From Chryseobacterium sp. PMSZPI (GTDB lineage: Bacteria; Bacteroidota; Bacteroidia; Flavobacteriales; Weeksellaceae), in the NCBI RefSeq assembly GCF_002835665.1, contig NZ_PIZV01000026.1, forward strand, positions 61,996 through 125,995: a DNA stretch of 64,000 nt, written 5' to 3'. Under the pieces are notes generated by a model, which did no database searches, was not told the DNA's origin, and worked only from the letters and a program-made list of their open reading frames with translations. The stretch's first letter is position 1. Every line of letters begins with the position of its first letter. Positions 1-8,182 of this stretch are shown here, piece by piece. Both the position numbers and the translations under genes were made by a program.

Positions 1-520
1 GTTTTAAACTTTTTCAACAGATCCATTCAAATAAAACTTTTCAAAAACTTTCCCCATCCCCAATCACCCATTAATCAACAATTTTTTCTCTTTTAAAAAA
101 AAGAATAATGTAGTTGTTGTTAAGTGTTGTTAGTTTCGGGGATAAGTTTTATGCTAAAAGTTGATCACATATAATTTTTATTAAACTCATAATTAATCCA
201 CATTATAAACTTCTGTAAATAGAGCTTTTAACATAGTTATTCACAACTGTTAATAACTTTGCTTAAAAGTAAATATTAGTTATTTTATTATGGATAAGAC
301 TGGGAGTAACTGAAGAAAATAATTGGAAAGTTGTGATTAAAATTTCGGAAAACATTTTCTATTACGAAATAAATTGATCTTTAAAAATAGAAAGTTGATA
401 AAAGTTTTCCACACTTATTAACATGCCTTTTCACAATTAACTCCCCGTTTACTAACATCAATTGTTATTATTCTTACCTTTGTAAGGAAATAAAATCTAA
501 AAAGGCTTAATAAGAGTATT
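1..520. other. Gene-free AT-rich region with DnaA-box-like words; candidate origin of replication
   Basis: No convincing reading frame is present. Words close to the DnaA box TTWTNCACA occur at 237-245 (TTATTCACA, exact), 405-413 (TTTTCCACA, exact), 194-202 (TAATCCACA, one change), 427-435 (CTTTTCACA, one change), 289-297 on the minus strand (TTATCCATA, one change) and 332-340 on the minus strand (TTAATCACA, one change). Long A/T stretches at 80-110 could serve for unwinding. The origin role is inference: dnaA is not in the window, and AT-rich DNA produces such words by chance. Confidence 0.35.
475..482 (+). promoter_or_regulatory. -7 promoter element for rpiB (TACCTTTG)
   Basis: Exact match to the Bacteroidota -7 consensus TAnnTTTG, 38 bases before the rpiB start. 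No good -33 TTTG is seen at the usual distance. Confidence 0.5.
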
Positions 521-955
521 ATGAAAAGAAAAATTGCTATCGCTGCAGACCATGCTGGGTACGAATACAAAGAGATTGTTAAAAACTACCTCTCAGAACA
601 GTTTGATGTTCAAGATTTTGGCACGTTTTCCACAAACAGTGTGGATTATCCGGACTTTGTTCACCCTGCTGCAACCTCTGTGGAAAACGGAGAGAATGAG
701 CTGGGAATTTTGATCTGTGGAAGTGGAAACGGAGTACAGATCACAGCGAACAAACATCAGAAGATCAGATGTGCATTATGCTGGATGCCGGAGATTGCAA
801 CATTGGCAAGACAACATAATGATGCTAATATGATCTCCATGCCGGCAAGGTTCATCTCAAAAGAACTGGCGATTGAAATTGTAGATAAATTTCTTTCAAC
901 AGATTTCGAAGGCGGAAGACACCAAAACCGAGTTGATAAAATCGCTGTTTGCTAA
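521..955 (+). CDS. rpiB: Ribose-5-phosphate isomerase B
   Basis: This 144-residue cytoplasmic enzyme interconverts ribose 5-phosphate and ribulose 5-phosphate in the pentose phosphate pathway. The family's phosphate-binding start ADHAG (residues 9-13), the YPDF stretch, the anion-hole motif GSGNG (67-71), NKHQKIRCAL and the closing GGRHQNRVDKI are all visible, and the length is usual for RpiB. The ATG follows a -7 element by 38 bases. A hairpin terminator lies directly downstream, so the gene is probably transcribed alone. An open frame that overlaps its 3' end in another frame is a shadow. Confidence 0.95.
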   Translation: MKRKIAIAADHAGYEYKEIVKNYLSEQFDVQDFGTFSTNSVDYPDFVHPAATSVENGENELGILICGSGNGVQITANKHQKIRCALCWMPEIATLARQHNDANMISMPARFISKELAIEIVDKFLSTDFEGGRHQNRVDKIAVC

Positions 956-962
956 ATATACT

Positions 963-1001
963 AAGGCTTGTAATTCGTATTGCAAGCCTTATTTATTTTT
1001 T
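963..1001 (+). terminator. Intrinsic terminator after rpiB
   Basis: AAGGCTTG (963-970) pairs with CAAGCCTT (983-990) around a 12-base loop and is followed by a T-rich run. Confidence 0.75.
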
Positions 1002-1006
1002 ATTTG

Positions 1007-1014
1007 TACATTTG
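1007..1014 (+). promoter_or_regulatory. Possible -7 element for rnr (TACATTTG)
   Basis: Exact TAnnTTTG just after the rpiB terminator. It would give rnr a leader of about 270 bases. No obvious -33 partner is seen, so another start nearer the gene is possible. Confidence 0.35.
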
Positions 1015-1292
1015 CAGTGCCAATAGAAATTACACTCTATTATTCTCATCAAGAGCCTTTACAATATTTAAATATATTTTATAAGAAGGTTTCTCTTCTC
1101 TTCTCCAAATTTGTAGTAAATTTATATAAAACTAAAGCTCCCGTTTTAAGTAGATTTAAAAGTATAGTGCTAACGGTTTAGTAAAGAAATCAGAACATAA
1201 AAATAAACTATCTTTATCTATAATATTATAGAGCAAAGTTTGGAAAGGTTTTATTGAAGATACAACCTAAACAATTAAAAAGAAAATTAAAA

Positions 1293-3446
1293 ATGCCAAA
1301 AAAAAGAAAATATATAAGTCATAAAAATGATTTAAAAATGATGGAGATCGGAAGATTGATTCTCCGTTTCATGAATGCAAATTCATCAAAAATTTATAAT
1401 TATAAGCAAATCGCGGACGGAATAGATTATAAAAATCCGAGACAAAGAGAACTTGTCATTCAGGCTTTGCATAAACTTCAGGGTTCCGAAAAGATCAAAG
1501 AAGTTGAGCGTGGAAAATATATTGTGAATTTAAAAATCGCAGGCACTCTTACCGGAATTATTGATTTTAATCAAAGCGGAAATGCTTATGTAAATGTGGA
1601 AGGAATGGAAGATGATATCTTCATTCATGCCAAAAATGTGAAAGATGCCTTACAAGGAGATAAGGTTCTTATTATAACTTATCATTATAAAGGAAAGAAA
1701 TTAGAAGGCTCCGTTTTGGAAGTTTTGGAAAGAACCAGAACAGAGTTTGTAGGAACTTTTCAGAAGGTTTCCCACAAGGATTTTGGATTCGTTGTTTGTG
1801 ATAAAAAATCGATCAACACGGATATCTTTATTCCAAAGACAAAGTTTAATAATGCCGAAGATGGAGATAAAGTAATTGTCAAAATGACAGAATGGAAACC
1901 TGGTGATAAAAACCCAGAGGGAGAAATTATACAAGTATTAGGGGCTCCGGGGGAACATGAAACTGAAATCCACTCTATTCTCGCAGAATATGGATTGCCT
2001 TATGAGTTCCCACAAGAAGTGGAATTGGATGCAGATAAAATTGACAGAAGTATTACTGATGAAGAAGTTGCAAAACGTTGGGATATGCGTAAAATCTGTA
2101 CGTTTACCATTGACCCTAAGGATGCGAAAGATTTCGATGATGCCCTATCCATAAGAAAACTGGAAAACGGAAACTGGGAAATCGGGGTTCATATTGCTGA
2201 TGTATCCCATTATGTGGTTCCGGGAACAATTTTGGACGATGAAGCTTATCAGAGAGCTACTTCCGTATATTTAGTGGACAGAGTGGTTCCGATGTTACCG
2301 GAAGTATTGAGTAATGATGTTTGTTCTCTTCGACCGAATGAGGATAAATATACTTTCTCTGCGGTTTTTGAACTTAATGATCAGGCAGAAATCCAGAAAC
2401 AATGGTTCGGAAGAACGGTCATTCACTCTGATAGAAGATTTACCTATGAAGAAGCTCAGGAACGTATAGAAACTGGCGAAGGCGATTTAGCGGAAGAGAT
2501 TAATGCTCTTGACAAGCTGGCAAAGATTATGCGTCATGAACGTATCAGAAAAGGGGCGATTACTTTTGATAGAAGTGAAGTAAGATTTAATTTGGACGAA
2601 AACAATGAACCTATTGGAGTTTATTTTAAAATAAGTAAAGATTCTAATCACCTGATTGAAGAATTTATGCTTTTAGCCAATAAAAAAGTATCTGAATTCG
2701 TATCCTTAACCAGAAAAGGTGAAATAACGAATAATACATTTATTTATAGGGTTCACGACGATCCGGATCCTGCAAAATTAGAATCATTAAGAGATTTTGT
2801 AGCCACTTTTGGGTATAAAATGAATCTTGCCAATACGAAGAAAGTAGCGGAATCTTTGAACAAATTACTTCATGATGTCAAAGGTAAAGGTGAAGAAAAT
2901 ATGATTGAAACGTTAGCTATGAGAAGTATGAGTAAGGCGGTATATTCTACAGAGCCGATCGGGCATTACGGTCTAGGCTTTGAATATTATACTCACTTTA
3001 CCTCGCCTATTCGTCGTTATCCGGATTTGATTGCTCACCGTTTGCTTCAACATTATTTGGATGGAGGAAAATCTCCAAACAGAGCGGAATTAGAAGAAAA
3101 GGCAAAACATTGCAGTTCGATGGAAAGATTGGCAGCTGATGCAGAAAGGGATTCCATCAAATTTATGCAGGTGAAATTTATGGAAAAACATCTTGGTGAA
3201 ACGTTCACGGGAGTGATTTCCGGAGTGGCGGAATTCGGTTTCTGGGTAGAAATTCCTGAAAACGGTGCAGAAGGTTTGATTAAATTAAGAGATTTAGTGG
3301 ATGACTCTTATATGTACGATGCAAAAACACATGCTGTCTACGGAATAAGACACGGAAATAAATATCAGCTGGGAGACGAAGTTCAGATCAAAGTGGTGAA
3401 GGCTAATTTGATTCAAAAACAGCTCGATTTCCAGATTGTGAAATAA
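1293..3446 (+). CDS. rnr: Ribonuclease R
   Basis: Processive 3'-to-5' exoribonuclease of the RNB family that degrades structured RNA. From the N terminus it shows a basic start, a winged-helix segment, cold-shock-like domains, the RNB catalytic core with the acidic cluster DPKDAKDFDDA (about residue 270, metal-binding aspartates), the TSPIRRYPDL motif and a C-terminal S1 domain. I chose the ATG at 1293, giving 717 residues that begin MPKKRK. An in-frame TTG at 1254 would add 13 residues, but the family usually begins at the basic MPKK-type start. Its stop overlaps the next start (TAATG). Confidence 0.94.
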   Translation: MPKKRKYISHKNDLKMMEIGRLILRFMNANSSKIYNYKQIADGIDYKNPRQRELVIQALHKLQGSEKIKEVERGKYIVNLKIAGTLTGIIDFNQSGNAYVNVEGMEDDIFIHAKNVKDALQGDKVLIITYHYKGKKLEGSVLEVLERTRTEFVGTFQKVSHKDFGFVVCDKKSINTDIFIPKTKFNNAEDGDKVIVKMTEWKPGDKNPEGEIIQVLGAPGEHETEIHSILAEYGLPYEFPQEVELDADKIDRSITDEEVAKRWDMRKICTFTIDPKDAKDFDDALSIRKLENGNWEIGVHIADVSHYVVPGTILDDEAYQRATSVYLVDRVVPMLPEVLSNDVCSLRPNEDKYTFSAVFELNDQAEIQKQWFGRTVIHSDRRFTYEEAQERIETGEGDLAEEINALDKLAKIMRHERIRKGAITFDRSEVRFNLDENNEPIGVYFKISKDSNHLIEEFMLLANKKVSEFVSLTRKGEITNNTFIYRVHDDPDPAKLESLRDFVATFGYKMNLANTKKVAESLNKLLHDVKGKGEENMIETLAMRSMSKAVYSTEPIGHYGLGFEYYTHFTSPIRRYPDLIAHRLLQHYLDGGKSPNRAELEEKAKHCSSMERLAADAERDSIKFMQVKFMEKHLGETFTGVISGVAEFGFWVEIPENGAEGLIKLRDLVDDSYMYDAKTHAVYGIRHGNKYQLGDEVQIKVVKANLIQKQLDFQIVK

Positions 3447-3973
3447 TGATGAGAATAGATAAATATATTGTATTTAGTATTTTAAATGTAATATTATTGA
3501 TAACAGTAATATTTAATACGGTTATCAATTTTTATCTGTTTGTACTAGTGATAACAATCCTTATCGTTTTATGTATTATTTTAATCAAAAGAAATATTAT
3601 TAACATTGAAAAACAAGGGAAAAAATATTTTTTTGGAGTCACATTTCCAATGATAATCAATGGATTCTTTTTGATAAATTATCTTACATCGATGAATCCA
3701 GTAAAAGAAACATATTGTTATAAAAATATGGTTGCTGAAGTTGGAGGAAAATATAGTCATTAAAAGGGGAAAACAACTTATGTATATTTGAGTGGAAATG
3801 CATACGAATATTCATTTATGACGAGAAGTTTTTTTATTGATTATAAACGGATGTTATTCAAAAACCAAGTTATTTATACATTTGAAAGAGGTATTTTCGG
3901 ACTTAAAGTAAGAAAGGATTATCAGTTTATTTTTAATGATAATTGTTCAGAATATGAGAACTCAGATGATTAA
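3446..3973 (+). pseudogene. Membrane protein gene interrupted by an in-frame TAA
   Basis: The frame opens at 3446, overlapping the rnr stop, and encodes about three hydrophobic helices over residues 7-85. It meets TAA at 3761-3763 and then continues open in the same frame to the stop at 3971-3973. The downstream part (TYVYLSGNAYEYSF and onward) reads like a real soluble domain. A single substitution in a full-length gene of about 175 codons explains this best. A short functional 105-residue product, or a downstream product from the TTG at 3788, cannot be excluded. I do not recognise the family. Confidence 0.6.
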
Positions 3974-3998
3974 AAACGAATACTGGTAAAAAAATATA

Positions 3999-4030
3999 AA
4001 AGAGGCCATTCCGACAGGAATGGCCTCTTT
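3999..4030 (+). terminator. Strong hairpin after the broken membrane gene
   Basis: A perfect 14-bp stem (3999-4012 with 4017-4030) closes a GACA tetraloop. The flanking A and T runs are short and could serve either strand. Confidence 0.7.
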
Positions 4031-4073
4031 GCTCTTTACGATTTATAAACTGATTTATTTTTTGGAACAAGAG

Positions 4074-4380
4074 CAAAAGTTGTGGGCTTAGAATATTTAG
4101 ATCTATTTAATTTTAAAATGTAACGCAAAGGATTTCTATTATCCGGTATTGTATTTTAGGAAGCAAAGACTGAATCAATTGTATTGATTCTTTCTAAGCG
4201 TACGCCTATCTAGATCGCTTCATCAGCGACTTTTGTCGCTTTCTTAGCTCTCTTATCAATAATGAATTGAATCTTGTCTTTGCGTTGAAATAAAATTCCA
4301 ATATAAAACTTAGAGGAGTAAAAAGATAATTCATTTTTTTCTTCAGATTAATTAATTTTTTACCTAGCCCACAACTTTTG
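4074..4380. repeat. Dispersed non-coding repeat A, copy 1, with perfect 15-bp terminal inverted repeats
   Basis: CAAAAGTTGTGGGCT (4074-4088) recurs inverted at 4366-4380. The interior is closely similar to 44856-45180 and more distantly to 48030-48312 (inverted). Two internal hairpins are present: GAATCAAT-TGT-ATTGATTC and AGCGAC-TTTT-GTCGCT. There is no open frame of useful length. With flanks it fills the gene-free gap 3974-4563. A MITE-like element or a structured RNA are both possible. Confidence 0.75.
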
Positions 4381-4489
4381 GGACTGATCCTGTTTTTTGG
4401 GTAAGCTCTTCCCTCTCCCCGCTTACAACTTATTTAAAAAAATCTGATTCCGATTTGCTATGAAAATAAAGTTGATATATCACATCTTT

Positions 4490-4521
4490 ATTGAATAATT
4501 AAATCATAAAGTATAACTTTG
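4490..4521 (+). promoter_or_regulatory. Promoter for the LysE-type exporter gene
   Basis: -7 element TAACTTTG (4514-4521) with ATTG at 4490-4493, 20 bases upstream, as a weak -33 element. The ATG follows 42 bases after the -7 element. Confidence 0.5.
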
Positions 4522-4563
4522 TATAAAACGAAATGAAATTTTTTTCATTTTAAATCACATTAA

Positions 4564-5250
4564 ATGCTAGAACTTGTACTATCTGCCATCATATTAGGAT
4601 TCATGTTGAGTCTTGTTTTTATAGGGCCCATATTTTTCCTGTTAATTGAAACTAGCTTTTCCAGAGGCCCCAGACATGCCTTATCATTAGATCTTGGAGT
4701 AATCAGTGCAGATTTGTTATGTATTGTAGCGGCATACTATGCCAGTTCGGATATTGTAACCTTAATTGATAAACATCCTGGCTTTTACAGAATCACATCT
4801 ATTCTTATTTTTATTTATGGAATTGTAATGCTGGTCACAAAAACCAAAATGCATATGCCGGGGGAAGATAAAATCATTAGCCAAAACTATATTAAAACTT
4901 TTTTTAATGGTTTTTTCTTTAATCTTTTAAATGTTGGAGTTATTCTTTTCTGGCTGGTAACGGTAATTTCCGTAAGGAATCAATATCCGGACACCAGCAG
5001 TTTTATTTTATATATAAGCATTGTATTGGGTACCTATCTTGGTATTGACCTTGCTAAAATTTTCCTGGCGAAACAATTTCACGATAAACTTACTCAGAAA
5101 TTAGCCAATCAGATCAGAAGAGTTGTTGGCGTCATTCTTATTATATTCAGTTTCTTTATTTTCTTACAGAGTTTCAAAAAATTCAATCAATTTGAAAGAC
5201 AGCTGGAAGAAGCAGAAAAGAAAGAAGTAAAATACCAAAAGACAAAATGA
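4564..5250 (+). CDS. LysE/RhtB-family transporter
   Basis: A 228-residue inner-membrane protein with about six hydrophobic helices. The N-terminal helix with the GPIFFLLIETSFSRGPRHAL region matches the LysE/RhtB amino-acid exporter superfamily, where a helix break with G-P and a basic cytosolic loop is typical. The substrate cannot be told. The C terminus is charged and helical. The gene overlaps the following peptidase gene by four bases (ATGA), which indicates translational coupling. Confidence 0.8.
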   Translation: MLELVLSAIILGFMLSLVFIGPIFFLLIETSFSRGPRHALSLDLGVISADLLCIVAAYYASSDIVTLIDKHPGFYRITSILIFIYGIVMLVTKTKMHMPGEDKIISQNYIKTFFNGFFFNLLNVGVILFWLVTVISVRNQYPDTSSFILYISIVLGTYLGIDLAKIFLAKQFHDKLTQKLANQIRRVVGVILIIFSFFIFLQSFKKFNQFERQLEEAEKKEVKYQKTK

Positions 5251-6176
5251 AAAAAAATATCTTTCCGAAATCACTTAAAAAAGGTGATAAAATAGCCGTT
5301 ATTTCCCCTGCTGGAGCTGTAGATGCTTCACAATTAGAAAAGGGAATTAAAATGATTAAAAGTAAAGGTTTTGAACCTGTTTTAGGAGAGCATCTTTACA
5401 CCAAATTTTCAAATGGTTATAATTATGCCGGAACGGAAAAGGAAAGAATTAAAGATATCAATTGGGCTTTAAACGATAAGGAAATTGGTGCTGTATGGGC
5501 TTCAAGAGGAGGCTATGGATGTCAGCATCTCATCCAGCATTTGAAGTTGAGAAACTTCGAAGAAAATCCGAAATGGTATATCGGTTATTCAGACAATACC
5601 GTCATTCAAAGTTATCTATTGAAAAAAGGATTTGTTTCTATTCATGGACAGACAATCAAAACATCCAGTTTTGGAGTAACAGATGAAAGCTATGATCTTA
5701 TTTTTGATATTCTGAAAGGGAAAGCACCTAAATATAGCCTAAAATCCCACCAATTAAATAAAGAAGGAAATATTGAAGGAGAATTAGTTGGAGGAAACTT
5801 AGCGCTTATCTATGCCCTTTTGGGAACTCAATACTCTTTTGATTTTAAAGATAAAATTTTATTCATTGAAGATATTGGAGAAAATTTCTATGCCTTGGAC
5901 AGAATGATTATGAGTTTAGAACTGGCGGGAGTCTTCAAAAAAATTAAAGGACTTATCGTAGGAGGAATGACTAATATGGGGGATGAAAAAGATAACAAAA
6001 ATTATGAAGAAAGTTTTGACGAGTTCGCTTATAAATTGATCTCAGAAAGAATTTCAAAATATAAATTCCCGGTTTTATTTGGCTTTCCAAATGGGCATAT
6101 CAAAGATAACAGACCTTTGTTAATAGGAAGTAATGTTAAGGTAGAAATAAATAACAAGGTAAAAGTAGAATTTTAG
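5247..6176 (+). CDS. LD-carboxypeptidase (peptidase family S66)
   Basis: This enzyme removes the terminal D-alanine from muropeptide tetrapeptides during peptidoglycan recycling. The S66 nucleophile Ser115 lies in GYSDN, the RGGYG motif is at residues 87-91, the catalytic Glu candidate lies in FIEDIGE, and the general-base His284 is in PNGHIKDNRPL. The 309-residue length is usual. There is no signal peptide, so action in the cytoplasm is expected. It forms an operon with the upstream exporter through a 4-base overlap. Confidence 0.9.
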   Translation: MKKNIFPKSLKKGDKIAVISPAGAVDASQLEKGIKMIKSKGFEPVLGEHLYTKFSNGYNYAGTEKERIKDINWALNDKEIGAVWASRGGYGCQHLIQHLKLRNFEENPKWYIGYSDNTVIQSYLLKKGFVSIHGQTIKTSSFGVTDESYDLIFDILKGKAPKYSLKSHQLNKEGNIEGELVGGNLALIYALLGTQYSFDFKDKILFIEDIGENFYALDRMIMSLELAGVFKKIKGLIVGGMTNMGDEKDNKNYEESFDEFAYKLISERISKYKFPVLFGFPNGHIKDNRPLLIGSNVKVEINNKVKVEF

Positions 6177-6208
6177 TACTCTCCCACTCTAAAACCCCCT
6201 GCTTCAAT

Positions 6209-6580
6209 ATGGCTGATCACAACGACTTTGGAAAAATTGCAGAAGATCTGGCCGCTGATTATCTTCAGAAAAACGGTTATAAAATTCTGGTTAAAAACTT
6301 TAGATTTCAAAAGGCAGAAATTGATATTATTGCTGAAAAAGAAGGCATGATCATTATTACTGAAGTAAAAGCAAGATCTACAGATATTTTTATGCTCCCT
6401 CAGGAAGCTGTGACCAAAACGAAAATTAAATCTATTGTTTCTGCGGCTAATCACTATCTGGAAGAATTTAATAAAGATCAGGAAGTAAGATTTGATATCA
6501 TTTCTGTTCTTCGAGATGAAAAAAGAAACTTAATTATTGACCATATCATCGATGCCTTTCAGTCATTTGATGCTAATTGA
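6209..6580 (+). CDS. YraN family (UPF0102) putative endonuclease
   Basis: A 123-residue protein with the family's order of motifs: GKIAEDLAADYL at the N terminus, then NFRFQKAEIDIIAE and IITEVKARS, which carry the restriction-endonuclease-like D-x(n)-E-x-K core. Its role in cells is not well established; a nuclease-like fold is all that can be claimed. It starts 32 bases after the LD-carboxypeptidase stop and is probably co-transcribed. Confidence 0.88.
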   Translation: MADHNDFGKIAEDLAADYLQKNGYKILVKNFRFQKAEIDIIAEKEGMIIITEVKARSTDIFMLPQEAVTKTKIKSIVSAANHYLEEFNKDQEVRFDIISVLRDEKRNLIIDHIIDAFQSFDAN

Positions 6581-6616
6581 TACAAGGTTTCAGTATGTAA
6601 ATAAATAATCAATTTT

Positions 6617-7366
6617 ATGAAGACAATATTAATAACCGGAGCTACTTCGGGAATAGGAAAATCCACGACAGAATTATTTGCAAAACAAGGAAACAGAATT
6701 ATTATTTGTGGAAGAAGAACGGACATTTTAGAGTCTCTAAAATCTGAACTCTCTCAATTTACCGAAATATTTAGTTTAATGTTTGATGTGAGAAATCTGG
6801 ACGAAGTAGAAGCAGCGATCAATTCTCTTCCTGAAGAATGGAAAGATATTGATGTTCTGATCAATAATGCAGGTAATGCCCATGGCTTAGATCCACTTTC
6901 GGAGGGAAAGACCGATGATTGGGATTCTATGATTGAAGGGAATGTGAAAGGACTTTTGTATGTATCTAAAATGATTATTCCAAGAATGAAAACTAAAAAT
7001 TTAGGTCATATTATTAATATTAGTTCTGTAGCTGCCAGACAAACGTATGCTAATGGGGTAGTATATTGTGCTACTAAGAAAGCAGTAGATGTAATCTCAG
7101 AAGGGATGAGGTTGGAGCTTACGGAGTTTGGAATTAAAATAACCAATATCCAGCCGGGGGCAGTAGAAACAGATTTTTCTTTGGTAAGATTCAAAGGAGA
7201 TAATGAAAAGGCGGCTAATGTATACGCCGGATATGAGCCTTTGAAAGCAGAAGATATCGCAGATGCTATTGCTTATTGCGTAAATGCTCCTAAACATGTA
7301 ACAATTTCTGATATGACCATCTATCCAAGTGCACAGTCAGAACCAAGAACAATCTACAGAAAATAG
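6617..7366 (+). CDS. Short-chain dehydrogenase/reductase, YdfG-like
   Basis: A 249-residue SDR oxidoreductase. The cofactor motif TGATSGIG is at residues 7-14, NNAG lies near residue 85, and the catalytic Ser and YxxxK (YCATK) are near 145-160. GRR after the second strand suggests NADP(H). The overall pattern is close to YdfG-type 3-hydroxy acid/serine dehydrogenases. The exact substrate cannot be read from sequence. Confidence 0.9.
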   Translation: MKTILITGATSGIGKSTTELFAKQGNRIIICGRRTDILESLKSELSQFTEIFSLMFDVRNLDEVEAAINSLPEEWKDIDVLINNAGNAHGLDPLSEGKTDDWDSMIEGNVKGLLYVSKMIIPRMKTKNLGHIINISSVAARQTYANGVVYCATKKAVDVISEGMRLELTEFGIKITNIQPGAVETDFSLVRFKGDNEKAANVYAGYEPLKAEDIADAIAYCVNAPKHVTISDMTIYPSAQSEPRTIYRK

Positions 7367-7382
7367 TCTCAAAATAAAGGAG

Positions 7383-7390
7383 TAAATTTG
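7383..7390 (+). promoter_or_regulatory. -7 element for tsaB (TAAATTTG)
   Basis: Exact TAnnTTTG, 64 bases before the tsaB ATG. The leader holds a 7-bp hairpin, ACAATCT (7405-7411) with AGATTGT (7421-7427), that might instead end the upstream transcript. Confidence 0.45.
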
Positions 7391-7453
7391 TAAAAAATAA
7401 AATGACAATCTGATTATCGTAGATTGTTATTTGGTTAAATTGTTACATATCCT

Positions 7454-8128
7454 ATGAAAATCTTATATCTTGAAACCTCTTCTAAAAATTGTTCAGTAGC
7501 AGTATCTGATAACGAAAAGTTATTGTGCCTTTGTGAAGAAGTTTCTGAAAATTATAAACAATCTGAGAGCCTTCACAGCTACGTAGAGTGGGCGTTGGAG
7601 GGAGCAGGGATTTCTCTTAAAGAAATAGATGCTGTATCTCTGGGAAAGGGACCGGGATCTTATACAGGTTTAAGAATCGGAGCAGCCTCAGCAAAAGGCT
7701 TTTGCTATGGCCTGCAGGTACCATTGATTACCGTTAATTCTCTTGAAAGCATGATAGAGCCTTTTTTAGGGCAAAACTATGATTTTATAGTGCCATTGAT
7801 CGATGCAAGAAGAATGGAGGTTTATACGGCCGTTTATGACGGTGCTACAGGAAAAGAAGTTTCAGAGACTGAAGCTAAAATTCTGGATGAAAATTCTTTT
7901 GAAGAATTTAAAGATAAAAAAGTGATCTTTATAGGGGATGGAGCAAAGAAAACGAAAGAAATTGTAGACCTTCCTAATGCTGAATTTAAAGAAGATGTGT
8001 ATCCTTCTGCACAACATCTGGTTAAAAGAACATTAGAAAAGATAGAAAATAAGGAATTTGAAGATACCGCTTATTTCGAGCCTTTTTATCTAAAAGATTT
8101 CCATGGAGTAAAGAAAAAGAGTTCATGA
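7454..8128 (+). CDS. tsaB: tRNA threonylcarbamoyladenosine biosynthesis protein TsaB
   Basis: A 224-residue partner of TsaD in forming t6A at position 37 of ANN-decoding tRNAs. The start ILYLETSSKNCSVAV, the GKGPGSYTGLRIG signature (about 65-77) and the LIDARRMEVYTA segment are typical of TsaB. It is a non-catalytic ASKHA-fold paralogue of TsaD. The gene converges on the PorW gene and shares a two-way terminator with it. Confidence 0.93.
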   Translation: MKILYLETSSKNCSVAVSDNEKLLCLCEEVSENYKQSESLHSYVEWALEGAGISLKEIDAVSLGKGPGSYTGLRIGAASAKGFCYGLQVPLITVNSLESMIEPFLGQNYDFIVPLIDARRMEVYTAVYDGATGKEVSETEAKILDENSFEEFKDKKVIFIGDGAKKTKEIVDLPNAEFKEDVYPSAQHLVKRTLEKIENKEFEDTAYFEPFYLKDFHGVKKKSS

Positions 8129-8149
8129 TCTTTCATGACATACAAAATA

Positions 8150-8178
8150 AAAAAGCGAAGATTTATTCTTCGCTTTTT
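8150..8178. terminator. Bidirectional terminator between tsaB and porW/sprE
   Basis: A 12-bp stem (8150-8161 with 8167-8178) and a 5-base loop, with A's on the left and T's on the right, so it can act on both convergent transcripts. Confidence 0.85.
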
Positions 8179-8182
8179 TTAT

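Noticed and set aside
933..1181. 82-codon frame after rpiB
   Set aside because: It overlaps the end of rpiB and its terminator hairpin and has AT-noise composition.
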